Assembly: GCF_016908015.1 (NCBI RefSeq)
Contig: NZ_JAFBDB010000004.1
Coordinates: 1 to 64,000, forward strand
Reading direction: 5' to 3'
From: Clostridium pascui
Lineage (GTDB): Bacteria; Bacillota; Clostridia; Clostridiales; Clostridiaceae
DNA: 64,000 nucleotides
The translations under genes and the position numbers were made by a program. The notes under the pieces are model-generated. The model was given only the letters and a program-made list of their open reading frames with translations. It did no database searches and was not told where the DNA came from. The stretch's first letter is position 1. Every line of letters starts with the position of its first letter. Positions 52,622-60,143 of this stretch are shown one piece after another.

Positions 52622-53581
52622 TTATATGCTCATACCTTCAAATTTACTAAATTGATCCATTCCAATATTACCACCTGAAATAAACAAAACTACTTTGTCA
52701 TTTGAATTAAATTTAACAGCTCCTTGTAAGATGGCACCTAAGGTGATACATGAAGAAATTTCAGCTAATAATTTCCCCTTAGTTAAAAATAACTTAGTTG
52801 CTTTAAGAATATTTTCTTCATCTACTGTAACAATTTTATCAACATATTTGTCTACAATGGGATAATTAAGTTCACCAGGTTTTAATGTTTGTAATCCATC
52901 AGCTACTGACTTTGATTCTGGAGGCAAAGCAGTTGGATGGCCTACTACGAAACTGTTAGTATACCGAGCAACTAATGTAGGTTCAGCTCCAATGATTTTT
53001 ACTTGCGAATTAGTTTCTTTAACTGCTGTAGATAATCCACCAATTAATCCACCTCCACCAATTGGAGAAATTATACAATCTACATCTGGCAGTTGTTCCA
53101 ATATTTCTAAACCTGCAGTACCTTGTCCCGCAATGACCTCATTATTATCAAATGGTGAAATAAAGCTCAAATTATTTTCTTCACTTAATTTTTTAGCTAC
53201 ATTAAATCTTTCTGAAGGAACACTAAAAATAACTTCCGCTCCATAGGATTGAATTCCCTCAACTTTGATTTTAGGTGCAGTTTCTGGAACTACAACATAA
53301 GCCTTAGTACCTAATTGTTTAGCCGCATACGCTATAGCTTTTCCATGATTTCCTGATGAAGCTGTTATAATTCCTTTTTTCAATGCTTCTTCTGACAAGG
53401 TCATTGAAGCATTAAGGGCACCTCTGACTTTAAAAGAATTGGTCTTTTGAAACGATTCCATTTTAGCATATACTTGACACCCTAAATATTCATCTAAATT
53501 ATTCAAACGAAGAAGAGGCGTCTTATTAATATATCGAGCAATACGTTTTTGAGCCTCATAAATTGATTCGATTGTAACCAC
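52622..53581 (-). CDS. Serine/threonine dehydratase-type PLP enzyme (possible beta-hydroxyaspartate dehydratase)
   Basis: A 319-aa fold-type II PLP enzyme. PLP Lys in TNSFKVRGALNAS, the Asn motif ASSGNHGKAIAYAAK, the glycine loop SPIGGGGLIGGLS and a late SGGNIGM. It lacks the regulatory ACT domain of biosynthetic IlvA. Serine, threonine and beta-hydroxyaspartate dehydratases share this scaffold. The partner aspartate dehydrogenase makes beta-hydroxyaspartate (which yields iminosuccinate) an attractive substrate, but serine or threonine remain possible. Start codon GTG with AGGAGG 8 nt upstream; divergent from a LysR gene. Confidence 0.85.
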   Translation of the reverse strand: MVTIESIYEAQKRIARYINKTPLLRLNNLDEYLGCQVYAKMESFQKTNSFKVRGALNASMTLSEEALKKGIITASSGNHGKAIAYAAKQLGTKAYVVVPETAPKIKVEGIQSYGAEVIFSVPSERFNVAKKLSEENNLSFISPFDNNEVIAGQGTAGLEILEQLPDVDCIISPIGGGGLIGGLSTAVKETNSQVKIIGAEPTLVARYTNSFVVGHPTALPPESKSVADGLQTLKPGELNYPIVDKYVDKIVTVDEENILKATKLFLTKGKLLAEISSCITLGAILQGAVKFNSNDKVVLFISGGNIGMDQFSKFEGMSI

Positions 53582-53628
53582 GATTTTAACCTCCTAAAAT
53601 TAAAATATTTTATATAACTTAGAAACCG

Positions 53629-53702
53629 TTATCCAGGGTCGCCGCCGCCCTTACTCCTACCTTAAAAGGATGGGAGTCTTAGGGTGGGTAGACATCGGAT
53701 AA
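53629..53702. repeat. GC-rich complex hairpin upstream of the dehydratase gene
   Basis: TTATCC (53629-53634) pairs with GGATAA (53697-53702); inside, GCCGCCGCCC faces GGGTGGG and ACTCCTACC faces GGATGGGAGT, giving a long imperfect hairpin. It is conspicuously GC-rich against ~30% GC surroundings and sits in the 5' region of the dehydratase operon. Candidates are the folded end of a decayed insertion element (IS200/IS605-like) or a cis-acting RNA; I recognise no known riboswitch core. Confidence 0.45.
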
Positions 53703-53832
53703 GCTATAGTTAAATACTATCATTACAATAAATATTTGTAAAATGACGATTTTTACATTATAATATGCAATAAATGCATATTATAATAGTTGCATTTAAA
53801 TTGAATAAAACAGCAAAAACGGAGTTATTACT

Positions 53833-54720
53833 ATGGATATTAAAGATATTAAAATATTTTTGGAAATAAACAATTATCGTAATATTAGTACAGCCGCACG
53901 TGCTTTGTTTTTAACTCAATCTACAGTTAGTAGAAGACTTTCTATGTTGGAAAAAGAATTAAACGTCAAATTACTTTTCCGAGGAAAAGGACATGATACT
54001 GTTCAATTGACACCATCTGGTGAACGCTTTTTAACAATAGCTGAACAAATGTTAGCTCTTTCTATTGAAGTAAATTCACTAGAAGAAAATAATTTAATTG
54101 AACATTTATCTATAGCCGTTCCTGATAGTTTAGCTTCCTATATATTAAGAGATTTTTTTAGGCAATTATCACGAAAAAATCCTAATTTGAAGTTAGAAAT
54201 CATTCTACTTGACTCCATACCTACTTATGAGATGGTAGTTAATAGAGAAGTAGATATAGGATTAACTAATGGAAAAGCACCTTATCCAGAATTAAATTCT
54301 AATTTAGTATTTAAAGAAGATTTTGTCGTAATGAGAAAAGGAAGCAAAAATTCTTTTTCTGAAATAGTGCATCCTTCTGAATTGAAATCAAATAATGAAA
54401 TATTTCAATTTTTCGGCCAAGATTATAATCATTGGCATGATTATTGGTGGAAGCCTGGATTTGCAAAGTTACGAGTAAATTTAGCACAGCTTACAGTAGA
54501 GTTTCTAAATGAAGAGGAAGATTGGACAATTCTACCAGAGTCTGTGGCATGCGCATTACTTCCAGACGGTTGTTATTTATCACGCTTATCAGAGCCACCT
54601 CCAGAGCGTTGTTGTTATTCTATAATACATAAAAAGCCACGTTCTGATAGGGATTTAACAATACAAAAATTTAACCGGAGTTTACAAGTTTATATAAAAG
54701 AACAAATAAATAATAAATAA
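53833..54720 (+). CDS. LysR-family regulator of the dehydratase/aspartate dehydrogenase operon
   Basis: A 295-aa LysR regulator: N-terminal winged helix (NISTAARALFLTQSTVSRRLSMLEKEL, about residues 16-42) and an effector-binding domain (EHLSIAVPDSLASYILRDFF..., VDIGLTNGKAPYPELNSNLVF). Acidic GGAG site before the ATG (ACGGAGTTATTACTATG). It is divergent from the dehydratase gene with a 251-bp shared upstream region, the standard LysR layout for controlling its neighbour. The effector is unknown. Confidence 0.9.
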   Translation: MDIKDIKIFLEINNYRNISTAARALFLTQSTVSRRLSMLEKELNVKLLFRGKGHDTVQLTPSGERFLTIAEQMLALSIEVNSLEENNLIEHLSIAVPDSLASYILRDFFRQLSRKNPNLKLEIILLDSIPTYEMVVNREVDIGLTNGKAPYPELNSNLVFKEDFVVMRKGSKNSFSEIVHPSELKSNNEIFQFFGQDYNHWHDYWWKPGFAKLRVNLAQLTVEFLNEEEDWTILPESVACALLPDGCYLSRLSEPPPERCCYSIIHKKPRSDRDLTIQKFNRSLQVYIKEQINNK

Positions 54721-54731
54721 TAAATAAAGAT

Positions 54732-54775
54732 GTAAATCCTGGTGGACCTTTTGGGGTTAGATGGATGGGATTAAG
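54732..54775 (+). pseudogene. Short fragment of the L,D-transpeptidase gene
   Basis: About 44 bp match the stretch of the intact gene at 41463-41510 (AATCCTGGTGGACCTTTTGG, then GGTTAGATGG), encoding [10 protein letters not shown]. Nothing of the gene remains on either side. It lies 12 bp after the LysR stop and before a terminator. Confidence 0.75.
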
Positions 54776-54805
54776 CATATTTCCAATCCAAATACCTATG
54801 TGCGT

Positions 54806-54832
54806 AAAAAATCCGAGTAAACTCGGATTTTT
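54806..54832. terminator. Terminator between LysR and the feo genes
   Basis: A 12-bp perfect stem AAAAATCCGAGT / ACTCGGATTTTT with a 3-nt loop, between convergent transcripts. Confidence 0.9.
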
Positions 54833-54856
54833 CATTTATTGTGTTCAATTGTTATG

Positions 54857-55009
54857 CTACTTGTGAGTGTTACAACCACAATTACTTTTACTTGTTCCAC
54901 TATGTGGACAGCCAATACATTTGACTCCTTTTTTCTTTTCACTAACAATCTTTGAGATTGAAGCACATACTATTGCTAATATAACTAGAATTACAATTAT
55001 ATTTGCCAT
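54857..55009 (-). CDS. FeoB-associated Cys-rich membrane peptide
   Basis: A 50-aa protein: MANIIVILVILAIVCASISK forms one membrane helix, followed by a short basic linker and a Cys-rich tail VKCIGCPHSGTSKSNCGC (five cysteines counting the helix). This matches the FeoB-associated Cys-rich membrane protein family of Firmicutes, thought to help FeoB iron transport. GGAGGG lies before the ATG at 55009; the longer frame to 55045 has no good site. It follows feoB by 55 bp. Confidence 0.88.
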   Translation of the reverse strand: MANIIVILVILAIVCASISKIVSEKKKGVKCIGCPHSGTSKSNCGCNTHK

Positions 55010-55064
55010 AATTCCCTCCTGTATTCCTTTCTTTACACGTAACAAGTATCAATTGTTACGCATC

Positions 55065-57083
55065 CTAAGCACTTAAAGCTAGCTTTTGTTCAGCTCTTTT
55101 ATCGCCTTTTCTCACAAGATATACAACACAACTAATTAATGCGGTTACAACAATTAAGCCTGGTATGAATCCAGTACCCACTGAACCTGTTGTGATCACC
55201 ATACCTACTTGATAAGTAATAAATGCCACAACGTAACCCATACCAAATTGGAACCCAATAGCACCCCATAACCACTTTTTACTCTCCAACTCAGAATTCA
55301 TGGCGCCAATGGCAGCAAAACATGGTGGTGTGAACAAGTTAAACATTAAGTAGGCTAACGCTACTACAGAGCTTAATCCCATAACACTTGCAACACTTGC
55401 TCCATCACCTATTAGAGCAAATTCTTCAGCATCAATAAAGTTTGTTATTCCGTATACAACTGCTAATGTACCAACCACATTCTCCTTGGCGATAAAGCCA
55501 CTGATTGCCGCAGCTGCCAATTGCCACGCACCAAAACCTAAAGGTATTAATAAAACAGCAAATGGTGATGCGATACTTGCTAAAATACTTGTATTTTCTG
55601 CACCTTCAGCAACAACTTGGAATTGCCAGTCGAATGTTTGCATGATTTGTACTACTACATTAGAAAGAAGTATGATTGTACTAGCCTTAACAATATAAGC
55701 TTTACCTCTTGAAAACATCTCTAAAGCAGCTCTTTTAATACTTGGGAATTTATATTCCGGTAATTCCATAATAAAGAATGATCTTGCATGTTTCTCACCG
55801 GTTATTCTTACTACTATTAGGGCTCCCACAATGATGATTGCAATACCTGTGAAGTACATAGTAGTTCCTACCCATGCTGCATCATTAAAGAACACACCGG
55901 CAAATAATGCGATAACAGGTAGCTTGGCTCCACATGGCATAAATGTTGTTAACATTGCAGTTGTTCTTCTTTGTCTTTCATTTTTAATTGTTCTTGTTGC
56001 CATAACACCTGGAATACCGCATCCTGTACCAATAATCATAGGTATAATTGACTTCCCTGATAAACCCACTTTCTTGAAGAAACGATCCATAACAACAGCA
56101 ACACGAGCCATATAACCACAATCTTCAAGTAATGCTAATAAGAAAAATAATACCATGATAAGAGGTAAGAAACCAACAACGGCTCCAACTCCACCAATAA
56201 TGCCATCTAATAAAATTGAAGAAAGTACAGGTGATACACCTTCGCCAAGTGCCCCTTCTGCCCAAACATAGAATAAATCAATCCAGCCAACTAAAGCATC
56301 TGCTAAAAATGGTCCTACATGGGTTTGTGATATTGAAAAAACCGCCCACATAATCACTGCAAAAATAGGAATCCCCAACCATTTATGTGCTAAAATTCTA
56401 TCGGCAGCATCCTGTTTGGTTTGACTATTACTACTTGTTTGCTTAGCCTCCACCTTTGAAACAATTCCTTTAACAAACTCATATCGTTTTTTATCAGAAG
56501 CTTCAACTGAGCTTCTATCCGCCATATTTATACCTTTACCATCAAATGGTGTAGTTTGAACCTTACCCTTTACCCCTACTACTGTAGCTATAAGCTTTTC
56601 TAAACCATTGTTGCTTCCTTTTGTTGATACCGTTTCAACAACAGGGCAACCTAATGCTTTAGATAACATATCCACATCTATAGTTGTCTTTTTCTTCTTA
56701 TTCAAATCACTTTTATTTAAGGCAACAACAACTGGTATCCCTAATTCAAGAAGTTGAGTTGTGAAAAATAAGCTTCTACTTAAGTTAGTTGCATCAACGA
56801 TATTAATAATAACATCTGGATTTTCATTTCTAACAAAACTACTTGTAATACTTTCCTCAGATGTGAACGGAGACATTGAATATGCCCCTGGAAGATCTAC
56901 AGCTGTAATTTGGACATTTGTCTTATTAAGATTTTTCTTAATATCCCCTTCTTTTTTCTCAACGGTTACACCTGCCCAGTTACCTACATGTTCAATTCCT
57001 CCTGTTATTGCATTAAATAGTGTTGTTTTTCCACTATTAGGATTTCCCGTTAGTGCTACTTTCATGTTTCCCTCCATATTCAT
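55065..57083 (-). CDS. feoB: Ferrous iron transport protein B
   Basis: A 672-aa Fe(II) transporter. The N-terminal G domain has G1 GNPNSGKTTLFN, G3 DLPGAYSM and G4 LNKSD; a linker domain follows, then two Gate-type membrane halves with the conserved cysteines: GYMARVAVVMDRFFKK and TGCGIPGVMATRTI, TFMPCGAKLPVIALF, and NLFTPPCFAAIGAM. AGGAGG stands 9 nt before the first ATG (57083). It lies downstream of feoA with two matching palindromic operators in the 124-bp gap, so it can be transcribed on its own. Confidence 0.96.
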   Translation of the reverse strand: MNMEGNMKVALTGNPNSGKTTLFNAITGGIEHVGNWAGVTVEKKEGDIKKNLNKTNVQITAVDLPGAYSMSPFTSEESITSSFVRNENPDVIINIVDATNLSRSLFFTTQLLELGIPVVVALNKSDLNKKKKTTIDVDMLSKALGCPVVETVSTKGSNNGLEKLIATVVGVKGKVQTTPFDGKGINMADRSSVEASDKKRYEFVKGIVSKVEAKQTSSNSQTKQDAADRILAHKWLGIPIFAVIMWAVFSISQTHVGPFLADALVGWIDLFYVWAEGALGEGVSPVLSSILLDGIIGGVGAVVGFLPLIMVLFFLLALLEDCGYMARVAVVMDRFFKKVGLSGKSIIPMIIGTGCGIPGVMATRTIKNERQRRTTAMLTTFMPCGAKLPVIALFAGVFFNDAAWVGTTMYFTGIAIIIVGALIVVRITGEKHARSFFIMELPEYKFPSIKRAALEMFSRGKAYIVKASTIILLSNVVVQIMQTFDWQFQVVAEGAENTSILASIASPFAVLLIPLGFGAWQLAAAAISGFIAKENVVGTLAVVYGITNFIDAEEFALIGDGASVASVMGLSSVVALAYLMFNLFTPPCFAAIGAMNSELESKKWLWGAIGFQFGMGYVVAFITYQVGMVITTGSVGTGFIPGLIVVTALISCVVYLVRKGDKRAEQKLALSA

Positions 57084-57110
57084 GTATATTTACCTCCTCA
57101 TTTTATATTT

Positions 57111-57126
57111 GTTAGCCTCAGCTAAC
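57111..57126. promoter_or_regulatory. Metal-repressor operator 1 upstream of feoB
   Basis: GTTAGCCTCAGCTAAC, a 16-bp palindrome with the pattern GTTArCnnnnGyTAAC also found at 57174-57189, 28 bp upstream of the feoB start. The form recalls DtxR/MntR/IdeR-family boxes. Which protein binds is unknown. Confidence 0.6.
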
Positions 57127-57173
57127 TTTTTGCGAGCAAAAAACTCCTACAATAAATTCAATCATATGTAAAA

Positions 57174-57189
57174 GTTAACCAAGGTTAAC
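57174..57189. promoter_or_regulatory. Metal-repressor operator 2 upstream of feoB
   Basis: GTTAACCAAGGTTAAC, lying inside a longer 22-bp palindrome (57171-57192, AAAGTTAACC/GGTTAACTTT). It shares the GTTArCnnnnGyTAAC pattern with operator 1, centres 63 bp (about six helical turns) apart, between the feoA stop and feoB start. Confidence 0.6.
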
Positions 57190-57207
57190 TTTCGGCCAAA
57201 TAAAAGG

Positions 57208-57492
57208 CTATATAATAATAGCTTCAGCCAAATCTTTATCAATACTATATCTTGCATCCTTTACTGTAATAACATAATTGTCTGCAAGTATAGATATAAG
57301 AGTTATTGATTCTCCTTCGTAACAGCCTAATGTAAATAAAAAGTCTTTAATTTCTTCATCATTAGTATCAATATTTTTTATAGTATATTCTGTATTAATC
57401 CTTCCCTGTGCTAGATTCATCACTGGACCACCCAATCTTTCTGTTTTGTTTAAAGTTCTAGACATAGATTTGTTACCTATAATATTTTCCAT
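57208..57492 (-). CDS. feoA: FeoA-like SH3-domain protein
   Basis: A 94-aa FeoA-type protein, the cytosolic partner of FeoB. The SH3-like core is TEYTIKNIDTNDEEIKDFLFTLGCYEGESITLISILADNYVITVKDARYSIDKDLAEAIII, with the FeoA pattern ...LGCYEGE.I... . An N-terminal ~30-residue extension (NKSMSRTLNKTERLGGP) is longer than in E. coli FeoA. GGAGG lies 7 nt before the ATG at 57492; the longer frame from 57525 has no site. It precedes feoB by 124 bp and its upstream region holds the DtxR-like remnant. Confidence 0.88.
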   Translation of the reverse strand: MENIIGNKSMSRTLNKTERLGGPVMNLAQGRINTEYTIKNIDTNDEEIKDFLFTLGCYEGESITLISILADNYVITVKDARYSIDKDLAEAIII

Positions 57493-57514
57493 ACATATAC
57501 CTCCAAAGTTTGTA

Positions 57515-57646
57515 TTACCTATCAATATTTATATTGTTTTTATGTAGATAGGCTTTAATAGCTTTTAGCATACCATCAGTTATTATATGCTCCATTCTAC
57601 ATGCATTTTCATCTACTTCCCCTGCTGTCAACTCACTGATATCTCT
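57515..57646 (-). pseudogene. C-terminal remnant of a DtxR-family metal repressor
   Basis: An open frame of 43 residues without a start, reading ISELTAGEVDENACRMEHII and ending KAIKAYLHKN plus a short tail. EVDENACRMEH is the metal-binding helix of DtxR/MntR/IdeR repressors (Cys, Glu, His ligands). The HTH and dimerisation N-terminus are absent; a stop codon precedes the frame and the DUF2325 gene ends inside it. It sits directly before feoA, where such a regulator gene would be expected. Confidence 0.75.
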
Positions 57647-57924
57647 TTAATACTATTCTTGATATTACTTTCCATATGAATCCATGAACGTTTTGAAAAT
57701 GTTATTTTTATTCCATATTTCTTAGACTCTTTTTTTATAATATTCATCATTGCATGATCTACAAAATCAATTAAAACCAATACTAAGTCTGTTTTACAGC
57801 TTATTTTTAATTTTCTATCTCCATATTTTCTTCCACTTATATGTTGTATATCTGAAAATCCATTTTCAGATAACTTATGCGTAATGCTTCCTAATTTGTC
57901 TCCTCCTACAACCAAAATACTCAT
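57628..57924 (-). CDS. DUF2325 family protein
   Basis: A 98-aa protein of the DUF2325 family (MSILVVGGDKLGSITHKLSE at the N-terminus, a compact Rossmann-like alpha/beta fold, and SKKYGIKITFSKRSWIHMES toward the end). Family members are often found with metal-uptake genes; function unknown. GAGGAG lies upstream of the ATG. It ends inside the DtxR remnant and is preceded by a Fur-box-like site, so iron control is likely. Confidence 0.82.
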   Translation of the reverse strand: MSILVVGGDKLGSITHKLSENGFSDIQHISGRKYGDRKLKISCKTDLVLVLIDFVDHAMMNIIKKESKKYGIKITFSKRSWIHMESNIKNSIKEISVS

Positions 57925-57971
57925 ACAATCCCTGTCTCCTCTTTAATTAATATAAAATTTGCATATTCATT

Positions 57972-57990
57972 GATATTAATTATCATTATC
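57972..57990. promoter_or_regulatory. Fur-box-like site upstream of the DUF2325 gene
   Basis: GATATTAATTATCATTATC matches the 19-bp Fur consensus GATAATGATAATCATTATC at about 15 positions, ~50 bp before the DUF2325 start. Confidence 0.6.
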
Positions 57991-58061
57991 AACGAATATG
58001 TAAACCTATCTTTATACCTTTAGATTGATTAGATATAATATCATTTTAAATTTATTTAATT

Positions 58062-58700
58062 TTAGCACACAGGATTAAAGCTAATATTATCTAATACTTT
58101 CCTTGGCTTAACTCCATCTATAATCATTTTAATAATACTATATTTTATTTGATCATATTTTGTAAAAATCTTCTTTGCTACCTCAATATCATGATAAACT
58201 TTCCAATACCCAATCATTTTACACTTTTCATTTGGACAATCAGTAAAAACAATTACATCATCTACAGGATATCCTAAAAAAATTCCTATTTCATGAGGAC
58301 ATATATTTTCAAATCGCTTGCTTAAAATAACCAAACATTCTTTCAAGTTCATTTCTTTGCTATATCCAAATCTATTTAAAAACTCAATGTTTCTTTTTTC
58401 TCTTATAGCATTTTCTAATTTCTCTTCATTGTAAAATAACACAACAATGTGGTCCTCACTCTTTTTCAATTCAAAAAACTTAACATTTAGCATATCTTTT
58501 ATTTGTTCCTTATTTTTCTGCCAAAGGTTATATATATTACGATTATCATTACTGAAAGTAATCAAAGATGATACTTTTTCTCCTGCTAGTGTTGGGGCAG
58601 CACTAAAGAGTATTTTTGATAACAAGTACTCTATATTGCTGTATTTATTTACAATGCTTATATAGCTATTTAATTCATTCTTACTTATAATTTTCTCCAT
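58062..58700 (-). CDS. DUF3793 family protein
   Basis: A 212-aa soluble protein of the DUF3793 family: CPHEIGIFLGYPVDDVIVFTDCPNEKCKMIGYWKVYHDIEVAKKIF near residues 130-175 carries its Cys/His-rich core, which looks suited to bind a metal or Fe-S cluster; an upstream segment (APTLAGEKVSSLITFSND) is also family-like. Function unknown, but the family is often near iron-acquisition or siderophore-type genes. AAGGAG lies before the ATG, and a Fur-box-like site stands at 58746-58764. Confidence 0.88.
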   Translation of the reverse strand: MEKIISKNELNSYISIVNKYSNIEYLLSKILFSAAPTLAGEKVSSLITFSNDNRNIYNLWQKNKEQIKDMLNVKFFELKKSEDHIVVLFYNEEKLENAIREKRNIEFLNRFGYSKEMNLKECLVILSKRFENICPHEIGIFLGYPVDDVIVFTDCPNEKCKMIGYWKVYHDIEVAKKIFTKYDQIKYSIIKMIIDGVKPRKVLDNISFNPVC

Positions 58701-58745
58701 GTTAATGTCTCCTTGTAAAAATCTTTATTATATCCCACATCAGTT

Positions 58746-58764
58746 GATAACGATTATCATTTTC
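58746..58764. promoter_or_regulatory. Fur-box-like site upstream of the DUF3793 gene
   Basis: GATAACGATTATCATTTTC matches the 19-bp Fur consensus GATAATGATAATCATTATC at about 16 positions, ~50 bp before the DUF3793 start. With the similar site at 57972 it points to one iron-responsive group of genes. Confidence 0.65.
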
Positions 58765-58897
58765 ATCTTATATTTATTATAGCCGTTTTTTTTAAATTTA
58801 CAAGTGTTTTTATCCATTCTTTTTATAAATCAAGAAATTTAATAAGATTATTCGCTAATTTAGCTTAACCTTAAACCCAATCCATGAAAATCATAAA

Positions 58898-58944
58898 AAA
58901 AGGTTCATGGCAATATAGTATGCATATATTGCCATGAACCTTTT
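58898..58944. terminator. Terminator after the acyl-CoA dehydrogenase gene
   Basis: A 20-bp perfect stem (58898-58917 with 58925-58944; AAAAGGTTCATGGCAATATA-type arm) with a 7-nt loop, 3 bp after the stop codon of the last gene of the lactate operon. Confidence 0.92.
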
Positions 58945-58946
58945 AA

Positions 58947-60089
58947 TTATTTAACGCCCATCCATCCTGAAATAACCATCATTTGAACTTCTGATGTTCC
59001 TTCATAAATTTCTGTTATTTTTGCATCACGCATCATTCTTTCAATTGGATAATCACTTGAGAATCCATAGCCACCAAATAACTGTAAACAACGTCTTGTT
59101 ACATCGCTGGCATTTCTAGAGGCAACTAACTTTGCCATAGCAGCTAAATGTGTATAATTTTCATGATCATCCTTTGCACATGCCGCTTGATATACTAAAA
59201 GCTTTGCGGCTTCTGTATTTGCACGCATTTGAGCAAGTTCAAATTGTGTATTTTGAAATTTTCCAATAGAACGTCCAAATTGAACACGTTCATTAACATA
59301 TTTTATAGTTTCTTCTATTGCACCTTCTGCAATACCAAGAGCTTGTGCAGCAATACCAATACGACCTCCATCAAGAGTTGCCATTGCAATTTTAAATCCT
59401 TTGCCTTCTTCTCCTAAAAGATTTTCCTTTGGAACTATGCAATTATCAAAGAATAATTCACATGTAGAAGATCCTCTGATTCCCATCTTTATTTCATGAC
59501 TTCCGACAGAGAATCCTGGATAGTCCTTTTCAACGATAAATGCTGAAATACCCTTTGTTCCCTTACTCTTGTCTGTCATAGCTAAAATAATATATGTGTC
59601 TGCATATCCTGCATTAGTAATAAAGATCTTGCTACCATTTAATACATAGTGGTCTCCTTCTAGTACTGCTGTTGTCTTTTGCATAGAAGCATCAGTTCCA
59701 GCAGAAGGTTCTGTTAATCCAAATGCACCTAATTTTTCACCAGAAGCAAGTGGCTTTAAATATTTCTCCTTTTGTTCTTCTGTACCATATGTGTAAATTG
59801 GTGTTGCACAAAGACTTGTATGTGCTGAAACAATAACCCCAGTTGTTGCACAACACTTAGATAATTCTTCCACACATTGTATATAACTTAATGTATCCAT
59901 TCCAGCTCCGCCGTATTCTTCAGGAAATGGAATTCCAAGCAAGCCCATCTCAGCCATTTTGGGTATAGTTTCTTCTGGAAAACGCATGTTTTCATCAATT
60001 TCCTTTGCAAGTGGTTTTACCTCATTTTCAGCAAATTCGCGATACATTTCTTGTAATTGTTCATGATTTTCATCTAGTTTAAAATTCAT
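58947..60089 (-). CDS. Acyl-CoA dehydrogenase (Bcd-like) in the lactate operon
   Basis: A 380-aa FAD enzyme of the acyl-CoA dehydrogenase family, short/branched-chain type as in clostridial butyryl-CoA dehydrogenase. [13 protein letters not shown] and [11 protein letters not shown] (FAD/substrate), [15 protein letters not shown], and the catalytic Glu in [12 protein letters not shown]. Bcd enzymes form electron-bifurcating complexes with EtfAB; here the operon includes etfA upstream, so Etf may serve it as well as the lactate dehydrogenase. Substrate (butyryl-, propionyl- or acrylyl-CoA type) is not shown by sequence. AAGGTAGG lies upstream of the ATG. Confidence 0.93.
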   Translation of the reverse strand: MNFKLDENHEQLQEMYREFAENEVKPLAKEIDENMRFPEETIPKMAEMGLLGIPFPEEYGGAGMDTLSYIQCVEELSKCCATTGVIVSAHTSLCATPIYTYGTEEQKEKYLKPLASGEKLGAFGLTEPSAGTDASMQKTTAVLEGDHYVLNGSKIFITNAGYADTYIILAMTDKSKGTKGISAFIVEKDYPGFSVGSHEIKMGIRGSSTCELFFDNCIVPKENLLGEEGKGFKIAMATLDGGRIGIAAQALGIAEGAIEETIKYVNERVQFGRSIGKFQNTQFELAQMRANTEAAKLLVYQAACAKDDHENYTHLAAMAKLVASRNASDVTRRCLQLFGGYGFSSDYPIERMMRDAKITEIYEGTSEVQMMVISGWMGVK

Positions 60090-60143
60090 ATTAATTTCCT
60101 ACCTTTCTTTTTATATGTGTATATAAATTTCAATTGTATTTTA

